DNA from: Deltaproteobacteria bacterium
Lineage (GTDB): Bacteria > Desulfobacterota > Desulfobacteria > Desulfobacterales > ETH-SRB1
Direction of reading: 5' to 3'
DNA: 60,201 nucleotides
NCBI GenBank assembly: GCA_030262895.1
Contig: JAJSZW010000004.1
Span: 1 to 60,201 of the forward strand
The notes beneath the pieces were generated by a model. That model was not told where the DNA came from. It did no database searches and saw only the letters and a list, made by a program, of their open reading frames with translations. A program made the translations under genes and the position numbers. Shown here piece by piece: positions 24,085-32,856 of the stretch; within the stretch, counting starts at the first letter, position 1; the number at the start of each line of letters is the position of its first letter.

Positions 24085-25638
24085 CTAACTCCATCGCCCG
24101 GCCAAACTGGTTAAAGGATCGGCTATCGACTGGAAGCGTGCTATCCGGATGATGTCCTGGTTTCGGAAACAAAGGAGCGGCATCAAGCCCTTATCCAGGA
24201 TGATTTCAACGGCTCGCTCGGTAAGTACCACCTCGGCACAGGGTTTAACCCTGGATTCACCCTCTTCTTTATAGATGTATAATGGCAGGCCTTCAATATC
24301 CTGGATGATGCCGGGTCGAAAGTTCCAGCCATACTGGCTAAATGCCTGGGCCAGCAGGTACACACAGGCAAAGGATGGGTTGCCCCACAAGTAATAATTG
24401 TGGTCCGGCTCGGACGGCATTTCTTCAAATTCAAACTGCTCTATAGGGTCAGTATCCGCTCCATATGGGAGTCGTAGCATGAATCGGGGTAGGGCAAGGC
24501 CGAGGTATGCTGCATCCGGAAGTTTTCTCAGCGCTTGCCATGCCTGACTCTGTTCTGCCCCGTGCAATTTCTGCCAGTCGACAGGGTCCGGCGTCTTGGC
24601 TAAAGACTCGCAACCCAACACTTTGTCATTTGCAGCCGTTATAAACGGCGCTCCGGAAGCTTTAGCAATTTTCGCAATGCAGCCCAGAAGTTCAGCATCT
24701 TCATGGGAATTGTCAAATATATAGTTGCCTGCCAGAACAGCCCACGGCTCGCCGCCGAATGTTTCAACTATCTGCTCTACAAGAAGTTTATAGATACCGG
24801 TTGACCGCATGTTATCTGTAGCTCCCAGATCAGCGGTCAGTTCGGCTTTTGATATATCGAGTAAATATAGTTTGAGCTGCTCATCTGTTTCCAATCTGGA
24901 TACAAGGAAATAAACTCCTCGCCAGGCAGACTCTATTGCCTGAAAATCGGGGTGGTGCAATATCCTTTGCATTAGCTCGCTTGTGGCAGCATCTACAGCA
25001 TCCAGCATCTCTGCCTGCTGCGGTTCAATGTCAGGGACGAGATGTGGTGTGACTATTTGGTTTAAGAAATTATCCCACTCTGATGTAACCCGCGATGATT
25101 CGGTCTCAGGCGCTTTTTCCCGGGTTTCTTCAAGAACCTGGTCGAGCAGGTTACCTGTTGTCTGCCCTGAAATGCTTTCTATAGATTTTCCCATATCTTT
25201 CGGAGGCGGAACAAATTCAGATGGTTTATCCGCTCTTTTGAGTTCTTTTGCTAACTCAGCAAAAGTTGAGGGGTCTTTTATCCCTTTGCGGGTCTCTCTC
25301 AATGCCTCAAACACTTCAAGTCTTTCAAAGAGACTGTCAGGATGAAAATCATCAAGTTCGGAAAATTCGATAGTAACAGGTGGGGATTCTTTGCCAAGGA
25401 TTGGAAGCTTGATCTTGACTTTAAGTCTTGCAAGCACCTCATCAAGATTATCCCGATCCACCATAAGAATTCTTCGGTTGTCCAATGCAGGATCAATAAT
25501 CCCCCGATTAGTCCTTCCGCTGAAATCGCCGAAAATACCAATCCGAAATGGCGTCTCCGGCTCTGGCACACCGTGTGTTTTCTCCATGGTCGAGACAATG
25601 TTAACCTCGACCTTTTCAAATGAAATTGGTTTTGACAT
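24085..25638 (-). CDS. TssB-TssC fusion-like T6SS sheath protein without the TssC C-terminus
   Basis: About 517 aa. The first 110 residues resemble TssB (Phe-Arg-Ile-Gly-Ile-Phe-Gly-Asp-Phe-Ser-Gly-Arg; Arg-Asp-Asn-Leu-Asp-Glu-Val-Leu; Phe-Ser-Glu-Leu-Asp-Asp-Phe-His-Pro). After a linker the rest resembles TssC (Pro-Asp-Phe-Gln-Ala-Ile-Glu-Ser-Ala-Trp-Arg-Gly; Leu-Ala-Gly-Asn-Tyr; Leu-Pro-Arg-Phe-Met-Leu-Arg-Leu-Pro-Tyr-Gly). It stops shortly after Asp-Lys-Gly-Leu-Met-Pro-Leu, where the separate TssC at 33074 continues for about 100 more residues. Separate complete tssB and tssC genes exist. The start at 25638 is preferred; the longer frame to 25701 would run through a REP hairpin. An accessory or regulatory sheath subunit, perhaps like the second VipB-type protein (ImpD) of some loci, is inferred. 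Confidence 0.8.
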   Translation of the reverse strand: MSKPISFEKVEVNIVSTMEKTHGVPEPETPFRIGIFGDFSGRTNRGIIDPALDNRRILMVDRDNLDEVLARLKVKIKLPILGKESPPVTIEFSELDDFHPDSLFERLEVFEALRETRKGIKDPSTFAELAKELKRADKPSEFVPPPKDMGKSIESISGQTTGNLLDQVLEETREKAPETESSRVTSEWDNFLNQIVTPHLVPDIEPQQAEMLDAVDAATSELMQRILHHPDFQAIESAWRGVYFLVSRLETDEQLKLYLLDISKAELTADLGATDNMRSTGIYKLLVEQIVETFGGEPWAVLAGNYIFDNSHEDAELLGCIAKIAKASGAPFITAANDKVLGCESLAKTPDPVDWQKLHGAEQSQAWQALRKLPDAAYLGLALPRFMLRLPYGADTDPIEQFEFEEMPSEPDHNYYLWGNPSFACVYLLAQAFSQYGWNFRPGIIQDIEGLPLYIYKEEGESRVKPCAEVVLTERAVEIILDKGLMPLLCFRNQDIIRIARFQSIADPLTSLAGRWS

Positions 25639-25663
25639 TACAAAATTTTTTCCTGAAAGGCTC

Positions 25664-25693
25664 GTAGGTTGGGTTGAGGAACGAAACCCAACA
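25664..25693. repeat. REP hairpin, left flank of the RAYT gene
   Basis: Begins GTAG, then a stem TTGGGTTgaggaacgAAACCCAA. It is 30 of 30 bases complementary to 26278-26307. GTAG at the foot of a hairpin is what RAYT enzymes recognise. Confidence 0.85.
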
Positions 25694-25712
25694 ACAAGCA
25701 ATAAAGTAAACG

Positions 25713-26255
25713 CTACTCTTTTCCAATTAACTCATCAAACGAAATATCACGACCTGCCCCCCACTCCAAATTAAATACACCTTCGCGAACATAACGGTGA
25801 AAACTGGAATACTCCCAATTCTTCGGCGTCTTCACCAATCCGTGCTTTACCGGGTTATAATGAATATATTCAACATGTTTGACAAAATCTTGCTCATCAC
25901 GAATCAAATGTTCCCAAAATCGATGTTGCCAAACAGCTTGTTCTTTTTTTATCTGTCTTGATGCAGATGGGGTTTTCTTATACCTGTTATCGCAGTTTCT
26001 GGTGAAATGCGTCTTGATCAAGCGCCACCGTTTGGAAAAATCCCGATCACCTTGTGGTAATGTCCACAGACAATGCAGATGTTCCGGCAGAAGGACAAAA
26101 GCATCAATGGTGAAGGGATGTTTTTTCATGACTTGTCTCAGAGATTCACGTAATAGCGAAACATTGTCAGGATGGCAGAGAATCTTCTTTCTTGTATGTG
26201 TGACCACTGTAAAAAAATATGTTCCGCCTTTTTTTCGTGCTCTGCGATATCGCAT
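25713..26255 (-). CDS. REP-associated tyrosine transposase (RAYT)
   Basis: 180 aa Y1/HUH-type single-strand DNA transposase. Seen: N-terminal Thr-Tyr-Phe-Phe-Thr-Val-Val-Thr, the metal-binding His-x-His in Leu-Leu-Pro-Glu-His-Leu-His-Cys-Leu-Trp, Phe-Ser-Lys-Arg-Trp-Arg-Leu-Ile-Lys, Val-Trp-Gln-His-Arg-Phe-Trp-Glu-His, and the catalytic-tyrosine helix Val-Glu-Tyr-Ile-His-Tyr-Asn-Pro-Val-Lys-His-Gly-Leu. Both flanks carry the same 30-base REP hairpin in inverted orientation, each with the GTAG guide, so the unit looks like a mobile REP-RAYT cassette. It is inserted between clpV and the TssB-TssC fusion gene in the T6SS series without breaking a gene. Confidence 0.93.
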   Translation of the reverse strand: MRYRRARKKGGTYFFTVVTHTRKKILCHPDNVSLLRESLRQVMKKHPFTIDAFVLLPEHLHCLWTLPQGDRDFSKRWRLIKTHFTRNCDNRYKKTPSASRQIKKEQAVWQHRFWEHLIRDEQDFVKHVEYIHYNPVKHGLVKTPKNWEYSSFHRYVREGVFNLEWGAGRDISFDELIGKE

Positions 26256-26277
26256 GATTCTTATGTTGCCTGGTTAT

Positions 26278-26307
26278 TGTTGGGTTTCGTTCCTCAACCC
26301 AACCTAC
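26278..26307. repeat. REP hairpin, right flank of the RAYT gene
   Basis: Exact inverse complement of 25664-25693, ending CCTAC (GTAGG on the minus strand). Confidence 0.85.
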
Positions 26308-26319
26308 AATGTCTTACAA

Positions 26320-26346
26320 ACTCATCAGCTTACCAGCTCATCAGCT
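26320..26346 (-). repeat. octamer repeat array, consensus GCTGWTRA
   Basis: On the minus strand: GCTGATGA, GCTGGTAA, GCTGATGA. It lies against the 3' end of clpV. Confidence 0.6.
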
Positions 26347-28987
26347 ATATTACTTCAAACACAAATCCCGCTTCACCCAAAGACACTTTCACCTCTTTTA
26401 TTTGCTCCCCTGTCGCCATCCTGGACAGCAGCTCCTTCGACATCTCCGGCAGCAAGGTGTTGGTTAAGATATGATCCACGTTTCTGGCGCCGCTGTCGAC
26501 TTCGGTGCAGCGGCTTCCGATTGACTCTATTAATTCCTCATTGTATTTAAAGGTAACATTTCTGTTTTCCAGCATTCGCTTTGCAATACGATCCAGCTTG
26601 AGCTTGACGATGAGGCGCATGTTCTTGTCTGTAATGGGAAAGAACGGCACGACCTTTAAACGACCCAGAAACGCTGGCTTGAAGCGTTTCAACAACTCTG
26701 GTCGCAGCATTTCCGTCAGGGCCGGTGCATCCGGCATGGTCTCTTCATCAGCGCAGACCTTCATGATCATGTCTGTGCCCAGATTGGATGTAAGAATGAT
26801 CAGGGTGTTTTTAAAATCTATTCGTCGGCCTTCCCCGTCTTCCAGCATGCCTTTGTCAAAAACCTGGTAAAAGAGTTCCATCACATCAGGGTGGGCCTTT
26901 TCCACTTCATCCAGAAGGACGACGCTGTACGGCCTTCTCCTGACAGCTTCGGTCAAGACCCCTCCCTCGCCGTAGCCGACATATCCCGGAGGAGATCCTT
27001 TCAGGCCTGAAACCGTGTGCGCCTCCTGATACTCAGACATGTTGATGGTGATTACGTTTTCTTCGCCCCCGTACAGGACCTCGGAAAGCACCAAGGCTGT
27101 TTCGGTCTTGCCGACCCCGCTCGGTCCAACAAAGAGGAAGACTGCCGTCGGTTTTGACGGGTCTTCAATACCTGCGTGGGCTGTCTGGATCATCTGAGCT
27201 ACGGCGTCCAATGCATAGTCCTGTCCGATAATCCTTTCTGCTAATAAATCCGCCATGTTAAGGACGGTTTCGATTTCATCGGTCAGCATGCGTCCCGTGG
27301 GGATACCTGTCCATCCGGAGATCACTTCAGATATAATCTCAGGATCCACCATAATCTGAACCAGTGGTGAACCCCCTTGCGCTTCAGCAAGTTCCTTTTT
27401 CAGTCCTTTCAGAACATCCTGTTTTTCGGATAATGCTTGTTTGTCGGAAGGATCCTTTTCGTGGATTTCCTCTATCTTCTTCCGGACATCAATGACACGA
27501 TTAGCGATTTCCATTTCCTTTTGCCACTTTTGAGTCAGATCATCGAGGCGGGTCAGGGCTGCTTCCTTTTCTGTGACAAGAGACCGGATCCGCTCAACGT
27601 GCTCATGGCCTATCAATTCTTCCCTTTGAAGGATCTTCATCTCCCTGTCGATTCTGCCAATATTCCGGGTAGCTTCTTCAATGGCGGAAGGACTTGTATT
27701 CAGTCCTATGGCCACCCTGGCGCAAGCCGTGTCCAGAACACTCACGGACTTATCAGGGAGCTGTCTGCCTGTGAGATAACGATGGGACAGGTGGACTGCA
27801 TCAAACAAGGCATCATCTGTTATCATGACATTGTGATGATGCTCAAGAAACGGGGCAATCGCCCGCATCATCATCAGGGCCTTTTCTTCTTCCGGTTCTT
27901 CGATTTTGACCACCTGAAACCGCCGGGCCAGGGCAGCGTCTTTTTCAAAGTACTTTTTGTATTCAGACCAGGTGGTTGCCGCGATGGTGCGCAACTCACC
28001 CCGGGCCAGCGCGGGTTTGAGCATGTTGGCTGCATCCCCGGAACCCGCAGAGCCTCCTGCGCCTATTAGGGTGTGGGCTTCGTCTATGAAGAGAATTATA
28101 GGGATGGGGGATGCCTTTACCTCATCAATAACCGATTTTAACCGGTTTTCGAACTCTCCTTTTATTCCTGCCCCAGCCTGCAAAAGACCCAGGTCGAGTG
28201 TGTGGATCGCCACGTTTTTTAGCGGCGGAGGGATATCTCCTTCTACAATCCTGAGAGCAAATCCTTCCACCACTGCGGTCTTGCCCACACCGGCTTCTCC
28301 GGTCAGTATGGGATTGTTTTGCCTGCGCCGTATCAGGATATCCACCATCTGTCTGATCTCAAAGTCACGCCCAAGAACCGGGTCTATCTCTCCCTTTCGG
28401 GCCCTTTCGGTCAAGTTGATCGTATATTGAGCCAGGGCCTGTGCCTTTCCGGCCGGCATCCGCCGCCCTGCCGCATCTTCAGCCAGCGCCGGCTGCGCGG
28501 CGTCAGTCTCTTCAACGGACCCGGAAGTCAGATCAGTTAAATGCTCTCTTAAGGTCTCCACAGAGATTTTTTTAAAGCTTTCCGAGCTTCCAGATAACAT
28601 CCTGGCCATTTCATCGTTGCTCATAAGGGAAAGGAGAATGTGTCCTGAACGGATACTCGGAGCCTGAAAGTCAACAGAGGCAACCAGCCATGCTTCCTGA
28701 ATCATGCTGGGTATACGGGGAGAGAGAGCAGGAGTCCTGGCGTTGCCTGTTTTAAATCCCTCCATGGTACGTGTGAGATCAGATACCAAACGGGCCTCAT
28801 TGATTTCAAAGTGCCTGAGTATCTTCTGCATATCAGTGTTTGCTATCTCAAGAAGTTTGATGAGAAAGTGTTCTATGTCCACTTCATAATGGGTTTGAGA
28901 CAGGCAAAGGCCGGCAGCCGATTCCAGAGCGCTTCGGCAGGTAGTGTTTAATTTTCCTATCAACGATTTTAGATTTGATGCTGGCAT
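26345..28987 (-). CDS. clpV: TssH/ClpV AAA+ ATPase of the T6SS
   Basis: 880 aa Clp/Hsp100 ATPase that disassembles the contracted sheath. N-terminal Clp-N-like domain (1-150), first AAA with Walker A Gly-Glu-Ala-Gly-Val-Gly-Lys-Thr and sensor region Phe-Ile-Asp-Glu-Ala-His-Thr-Leu-Ile-Gly-Ala-Gly-Gly, coiled middle domain, second AAA with Gly-Pro-Ser-Gly-Val-Gly-Lys-Thr-Glu-Thr and Leu-Leu-Asp-Glu-Val-Glu-Lys-Ala-His. The Ala-Gly-Ser-Ala-Gly-Ser-Gly-Asp-Ala-Ala-Asn pattern after Walker B and T6SS context separate it from ClpB. The start is four bases after the tssG stop. Expected to act on the N-terminal helix of TssC. Confidence 0.96.
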   Translation of the reverse strand: MPASNLKSLIGKLNTTCRSALESAAGLCLSQTHYEVDIEHFLIKLLEIANTDMQKILRHFEINEARLVSDLTRTMEGFKTGNARTPALSPRIPSMIQEAWLVASVDFQAPSIRSGHILLSLMSNDEMARMLSGSSESFKKISVETLREHLTDLTSGSVEETDAAQPALAEDAAGRRMPAGKAQALAQYTINLTERARKGEIDPVLGRDFEIRQMVDILIRRRQNNPILTGEAGVGKTAVVEGFALRIVEGDIPPPLKNVAIHTLDLGLLQAGAGIKGEFENRLKSVIDEVKASPIPIILFIDEAHTLIGAGGSAGSGDAANMLKPALARGELRTIAATTWSEYKKYFEKDAALARRFQVVKIEEPEEEKALMMMRAIAPFLEHHHNVMITDDALFDAVHLSHRYLTGRQLPDKSVSVLDTACARVAIGLNTSPSAIEEATRNIGRIDREMKILQREELIGHEHVERIRSLVTEKEAALTRLDDLTQKWQKEMEIANRVIDVRKKIEEIHEKDPSDKQALSEKQDVLKGLKKELAEAQGGSPLVQIMVDPEIISEVISGWTGIPTGRMLTDEIETVLNMADLLAERIIGQDYALDAVAQMIQTAHAGIEDPSKPTAVFLFVGPSGVGKTETALVLSEVLYGGEENVITINMSEYQEAHTVSGLKGSPPGYVGYGEGGVLTEAVRRRPYSVVLLDEVEKAHPDVMELFYQVFDKGMLEDGEGRRIDFKNTLIILTSNLGTDMIMKVCADEETMPDAPALTEMLRPELLKRFKPAFLGRLKVVPFFPITDKNMRLIVKLKLDRIAKRMLENRNVTFKYNEELIESIGSRCTEVDSGARNVDHILTNTLLPEMSKELLSRMATGEQIKEVKVSLGEAGFVFEVI

Positions 28988-28991
28988 GATA

Positions 28992-30020
28992 TTAGCTCCT
29001 TATTTGCTCATCAAACGTTACATAAGGATCCTCACCCTGAATTACACCGGGAGTCTTGATCCATGTTGACCAGCCGAGCTGCGGACAGGCTGGAGTTTCC
29101 ATACCTAATGCACACAGGGGAACTTCCTTACGTTTTAGAAATAGGCGAATCTCGAATTCATACTCTATTCCCACCATATATTTGACCAGGGAAAAGATGG
29201 AACAGAGCTTCTTGCCTGTGGGCATAAAACAAATAAAATCATCATAACTCATTGGCCCCAGGTTGATGCGAAATTTTGTCTGGCTTTCCCGGGCCCACGA
29301 TCCGCAAATAGCGTCGATTCCTATTTGTCCATTGGTTTCGCCGAGTTGAGTCTGATCTTCCAGGTCTAATGGGAGCATCCGTTCGATAAATTGTTCGACC
29401 TCGACATCAGCGCCGGAAAAATACTCCACCGCTGCCTCGATAGCAACCGCAGATGGAACCGGCCTCGATAATAAACCGCTGTAAAATATCAGAGACTCCT
29501 CTGATAATCCGATTCTTTTGGTGAGTCCGGCTGTCCCCAAACCTGTTAAACTTAGTAAATGTCCGGAAAGTCTGTCTCCGGCTCCAGGAAGATAATTTAC
29601 AGGAAATTTGTATTTTTTCCAGGCCAGGTAAAAAAGAGAGATAAGACGGTGATGGAAAATATCATAAAACGCGGTAAGGCTGAAATCTTTCCGGCGATTT
29701 CTCTCCATAGCCAGTTCATTGTGCCAATTCGGCAAAACACCGGATGGACCGATCAACCCCATAAATGCGACTTCCATATTAACCGGTCTTTTCTTATTGC
29801 TATGTGTTAAGTTTGAAATATCGCTGGGGGGAAATGAAAAACCGGGTTTCACTGAAAATTGCACTACTTCTTCATCCGGCGCCAGTGTCTGTCCTAACGG
29901 TTTTTTGTCGGGGAAAAGAGATTCCAGTAAATCTACAGCCTTAAAAAATGAAAAACCGTAAAATTCCTTAAAAAGACGCTCTCTTAGAGGAGTATTCGAT
30001 TGCCGTTTCTTGGAGGCCAT
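28992..30020 (-). CDS. tssG: T6SS baseplate protein TssG
   Basis: 342 aa, VI_chp_1/ImpH family. Seen: Phe-Ser-Phe-Phe-Lys-Ala-Val-Asp-Leu-Leu-Glu near the start, Asn-Met-Glu-Val-Ala-Phe-Met-Gly-Leu-Ile-Gly-Pro-Ser-Gly-Val-Leu-Pro and Phe-Tyr-Asp-Ile-Phe-His-His-Arg-Leu-Ile-Ser-Leu-Phe-Tyr, all diagnostic. With TssF and TssE it forms the wedge of the baseplate. It overlaps the tssF stop by 37 bases, so the two are probably co-translated; clpV follows at four bases. Confidence 0.95.
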   Translation of the reverse strand: MASKKRQSNTPLRERLFKEFYGFSFFKAVDLLESLFPDKKPLGQTLAPDEEVVQFSVKPGFSFPPSDISNLTHSNKKRPVNMEVAFMGLIGPSGVLPNWHNELAMERNRRKDFSLTAFYDIFHHRLISLFYLAWKKYKFPVNYLPGAGDRLSGHLLSLTGLGTAGLTKRIGLSEESLIFYSGLLSRPVPSAVAIEAAVEYFSGADVEVEQFIERMLPLDLEDQTQLGETNGQIGIDAICGSWARESQTKFRINLGPMSYDDFICFMPTGKKLCSIFSLVKYMVGIEYEFEIRLFLKRKEVPLCALGMETPACPQLGWSTWIKTPGVIQGEDPYVTFDEQIRS

Positions 30021-31795
30021 TTTTTTAACACCTCTTTTTTCTGTATGGTTTTTGCAATCAATTGGGAAAAGGAATTAATGGAAACATATTGTCCTAAAAA
30101 CCTTTCCAATACAGATGCAAACAGATACAGACCTGTTCCAACAAATTTATCCTCGTCAAATGTTATGGTAACCTGCACCCCGCGGCAAAATGATTGGCCT
30201 ATTCTTTTTGTGACAGGTTGAGACTGAATAGATACTATGCCGTTTATCTGCTGTCTTGTAGCTGGTGAGTTTTCAAAATCATAAAGTTTGAGGATTTCCT
30301 TGAGGGCATCTTCTCCTCCCTGCACAAGAGAAATATAATTGAGGGACAGATGGGATATCAAACGCCATTGCAGGTTCCCGTCCATAAAGGGTCTGCGGGT
30401 TGGAGTGGGTTTTATCAGACTCTTTATCCGTGCAACAGGAGCCGTTATTTCCATATCAAAATCGCCCTTATCGTCCCCAAAGGGAAGACGGGCAGGCAAG
30501 TCTCGATTAGAGCATGTAATATGGATAGTTAATATTTCCACCTCCGGATCAATTGATTTGAAGTTCGAGTCTGCAAAGGAAAGATAGACCTCTGTTCCCT
30601 CATCCCCTTTTTTACCCGAAGAGCGGCGTTGAATATACCAAAAAGCCATTCGGTCATTGCTATCCTCTTCATCAAGATGGTGTTTTATGGAGTAAAAGGG
30701 TTTGAAATCAAACCCTTTTCCCGGAAAAGAATCCGAAGAGGCGGTAACCCTGTCAATACTGAAGACTTCTGTTGCTTCCTGGCTTCTGATATTTGGAATA
30801 ACATGATATTCGGTCTTTCGTTGTTCAATTCGTACAGGTTCGGCAATACGTTTAAATAAATTGACTACAGGCGCAGTGTTGATGCAAAAGGTATCTTTAT
30901 TGATCACAAGATTCGATTTGGCATTCCTGTTCAAGTATATCCAAATATTAAGAGTGTCATTGAAATCCGGATGTTTAATTTTATCCAGGCCGCCAAGATC
31001 AAAGAAAAGGAACTTTTCAGGGAAACAAAAGTATTCAAAAAGGAGAAGAAAGCCAGGAAAAGCTCTTTGGGTATAGGGAATCAAATGCTCATCAGGGTCA
31101 AATCCAACGGGTTTTATGTCATCTTTGGTTAATGATATCTTTTCTATAATCTTTTGTTCTTCACTATTTATCAACTCACATTCAACACAACACACATTGT
31201 TGAATAAAAGTTCGTACAGATGAAAGACATGCTGGGCCGGGCCATTTAGGAAAAAACGCAGGTCATTCCAGCCAAGATTGGAAAAGCTCAAGTTATTAAA
31301 AGTCTTTAATTGAATTAAAATAGCTTGCTGGGCGTCTTTCACCGGTTTTTTGGGATCACAAAGCTCTGCTGAAACAACCTCGACAGGCCAGAGCTTGACA
31401 GAATAAGATGTGTCAAACCTGCATTGAATGCCGTTGACTGATTTGGAATAGAGCATGGTATCTTCAGGTATCAGGTGTCCGGACTCGGTAACATTCTGTT
31501 TTACCGGTTCAAATCTGACTATGGACATGGAGGGTATCGGATTGATGTAATGAGGGTAAATTATATTAAGCAACGATTCTGTTATTTCAGGAAAATCATC
31601 ATCAATCTTCTTATGTATACGTCCGCTAAGAAAGGCAAATGCCTCAATCAAACGTTCAGTATGCGGGTCTTCACATTTATCATGTTCAAGGAGCAGCCGA
31701 CCGGCAATCTTGGGGTATTTCCTGGCAAACTCAGCCCCCATTTTGCGGATAAATGTGAGTTCGCGCTCATAATAACTTAGAAGTTTATCATCCAT
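29984..31795 (-). CDS. tssF: T6SS baseplate protein TssF
   Basis: 603 aa, ImpG family. N-terminal Leu-Leu-Ser-Tyr-Tyr-Glu-Arg-Glu-Leu-Thr-Phe-Ile-Arg, then Glu-Phe-Ala-Arg-Lys-Tyr-Pro-Lys-Ile-Ala-Gly-Arg-Leu, and Asp-Pro-His-Thr-Glu-Arg-Leu-Ile-Glu-Ala-Phe-Ala-Phe-Leu are the standard opening. Later Pro-Gly-Phe-Leu-Leu-Leu-Phe-Glu-Tyr-Phe-Cys-Phe-Pro-Glu-Lys-Phe and the end with Leu-Phe-Ala-Ser-Val-Leu-Glu-Arg-Phe-Leu also fit. Full length. It is separated from tssE by a short gap holding octamer repeats. Confidence 0.96.
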   Translation of the reverse strand: MDDKLLSYYERELTFIRKMGAEFARKYPKIAGRLLLEHDKCEDPHTERLIEAFAFLSGRIHKKIDDDFPEITESLLNIIYPHYINPIPSMSIVRFEPVKQNVTESGHLIPEDTMLYSKSVNGIQCRFDTSYSVKLWPVEVVSAELCDPKKPVKDAQQAILIQLKTFNNLSFSNLGWNDLRFFLNGPAQHVFHLYELLFNNVCCVECELINSEEQKIIEKISLTKDDIKPVGFDPDEHLIPYTQRAFPGFLLLFEYFCFPEKFLFFDLGGLDKIKHPDFNDTLNIWIYLNRNAKSNLVINKDTFCINTAPVVNLFKRIAEPVRIEQRKTEYHVIPNIRSQEATEVFSIDRVTASSDSFPGKGFDFKPFYSIKHHLDEEDSNDRMAFWYIQRRSSGKKGDEGTEVYLSFADSNFKSIDPEVEILTIHITCSNRDLPARLPFGDDKGDFDMEITAPVARIKSLIKPTPTRRPFMDGNLQWRLISHLSLNYISLVQGGEDALKEILKLYDFENSPATRQQINGIVSIQSQPVTKRIGQSFCRGVQVTITFDEDKFVGTGLYLFASVLERFLGQYVSINSFSQLIAKTIQKKEVLKKWPPRNGNRILL

Positions 31796-31802
31796 TATTT
31801 TT

Positions 31803-31856
31803 TAGCTCATCAGCTCAACAGTTTATCAGCTTATCAGCTCAAAAGCTCAACAGGCT
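31803..31856 (-). repeat. octamer repeat array, consensus GCTGWTRA
   Basis: Minus-strand units CCTGTTGA, GCTTTTGA, GCTGATAA, GCTGATAA, ACTGTTGA, GCTGATGA. It fills the tssE-tssF gap, so it is transcribed with the operon. Confidence 0.7.
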
Positions 31857-32331
31857 ATCTCGATATAATATACTCACCTTTGTTGACATCAAAATAGGTA
31901 TCAAAAGTCACCGGTTCTGCTACAGGTTCTACAACCAACAGGCCTTTAATCCTGAACCTGAGATTACGTTCGTTGTGAGCTGTTGTTTCAAGATGTACAG
32001 TTATATTTTTTAACCTGGGTTCAAACCGTGAAATACTCTTTTCAATATCCTGTCGCAGCCGCTGTCTTACGAATGGGCTTCCAGGATTTTTGGAGGTAAA
32101 GTCCTTTAGGCCATATACAAAAAGAGAATTATTGACCCGGCTATATTCAACCGGAGGAATCAATATCTGGCGCCTGGTGTTAAGAAGATTTTCCAGATCT
32201 CTTATGACCGAGTCCATGATTTGCCCGATACTGACCAGGCAATACTGGACAGGCTCACGAGAAATGCCTGGTTCATGATCGATAAGCCTATCCAGTATAG
32301 ATGCCCGGAGATTTTGGTGTGTTTGTTTCAA
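31855..32331 (-). CDS. tssE: T6SS baseplate protein TssE
   Basis: 158 aa, gp25-like lysozyme-fold family. Seen: Ala-Ser-Ile-Leu-Asp-Arg-Leu at the start, Asp-Leu-Glu-Asn-Leu-Leu-Asn-Thr-Arg in the middle (the Glu-Asn-Leu-Leu-Asn-Thr-Arg motif is diagnostic), and Tyr-Gly-Leu-Lys-Asp-Phe followed by a basic C-terminal half. It connects baseplate and sheath. Twenty-seven bases separate it from hcp upstream. Confidence 0.93.
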   Translation of the reverse strand: MKQTHQNLRASILDRLIDHEPGISREPVQYCLVSIGQIMDSVIRDLENLLNTRRQILIPPVEYSRVNNSLFVYGLKDFTSKNPGSPFVRQRLRQDIEKSISRFEPRLKNITVHLETTAHNERNLRFRIKGLLVVEPVAEPVTFDTYFDVNKGEYIISR

Positions 32332-32358
32332 CCTGTCAAAACCATGTTAGCTAAGGTG

Positions 32359-32856
32359 TTATATTTTTGTATTTGTTTCAAGGTTCCAACCGCCTGCCAC
32401 ATTTCCTCCTCCGCTGCCGTCTGCGCGTTTTTGCTGGGTGTAAGTCCATTCAATTTTGCCATAATTGAAGGAAACCTCCTCAAGAGGCAGTGTCTCACCA
32501 CCTTGAGCAGATCCACCCGGGCGGACTGAACTCACGATGCAGTCGCTCATTTTGTACTCCATGTATTGCACCTTGTCGCCACCTGCCCGGCACAAGGCAA
32601 GAACGACCTCTGAAATGTGGGTCCCGTCAGCGCATGCCACGGCCAGCTTTGGAGAGGCCTTATCCAGGGCCTTGACAATAGAAAAATCCTGGAAATCAGC
32701 CCGTTCCGACGAGGCCCCGCCACCACTGCTGGCCGACGCCGATGCTGTTTGAGATACCCCTGCGCTATAGGAGAGCACCTCTATCTCGTCTGCGTGGGCG
32801 TCATCCGTGCTTTCTCCTGGTATACCATCTATCTTTAAAAATGCATCAAATGCCAT
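32359..32856 (-). CDS. hcp: Hcp tube protein (TssD)
   Basis: 165 aa. Start Met-Ala-Phe-Asp-Ala-Phe-Leu-Lys-Ile-Asp-Gly-Ile-Pro-Gly-Glu-Ser with Ile-Glu-Val-Leu-Ser-Tyr-Ser and later Phe-Ser-Ile-Val-Lys-Ala-Leu-Asp-Lys-Ala-Ser-Pro is classic Hcp1-type. A Ser/Ala/Gly-rich loop (Ala-Ser-Ala-Ser-Ser-Gly-Gly-Gly) and a Gly-rich segment near the C-terminus are typical of longer Hcps. It forms the hexameric ring tube driven out by the sheath. A strong GGAGGG site precedes the start; the 217-base gap before it may allow extra expression, though no promoter was found. Confidence 0.96.
   Translation of the reverse strand: MAFDAFLKIDGIPGESTDDAHADEIEVLSYSAGVSQTASASASSGGGASSERADFQDFSIVKALDKASPKLAVACADGTHISEVVLALCRAGGDKVQYMEYKMSDCIVSSVRPGGSAQGGETLPLEEVSFNYGKIEWTYTQQKRADGSGGGNVAGGWNLETNTKI

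Noticed and set aside
24085..25701. Longer start of the TssB-TssC fusion at 25701
   Set aside because: The extra 21 residues would be encoded by the REP hairpin flanking the RAYT gene; the TssB-like sequence begins after the ATG at 25638.
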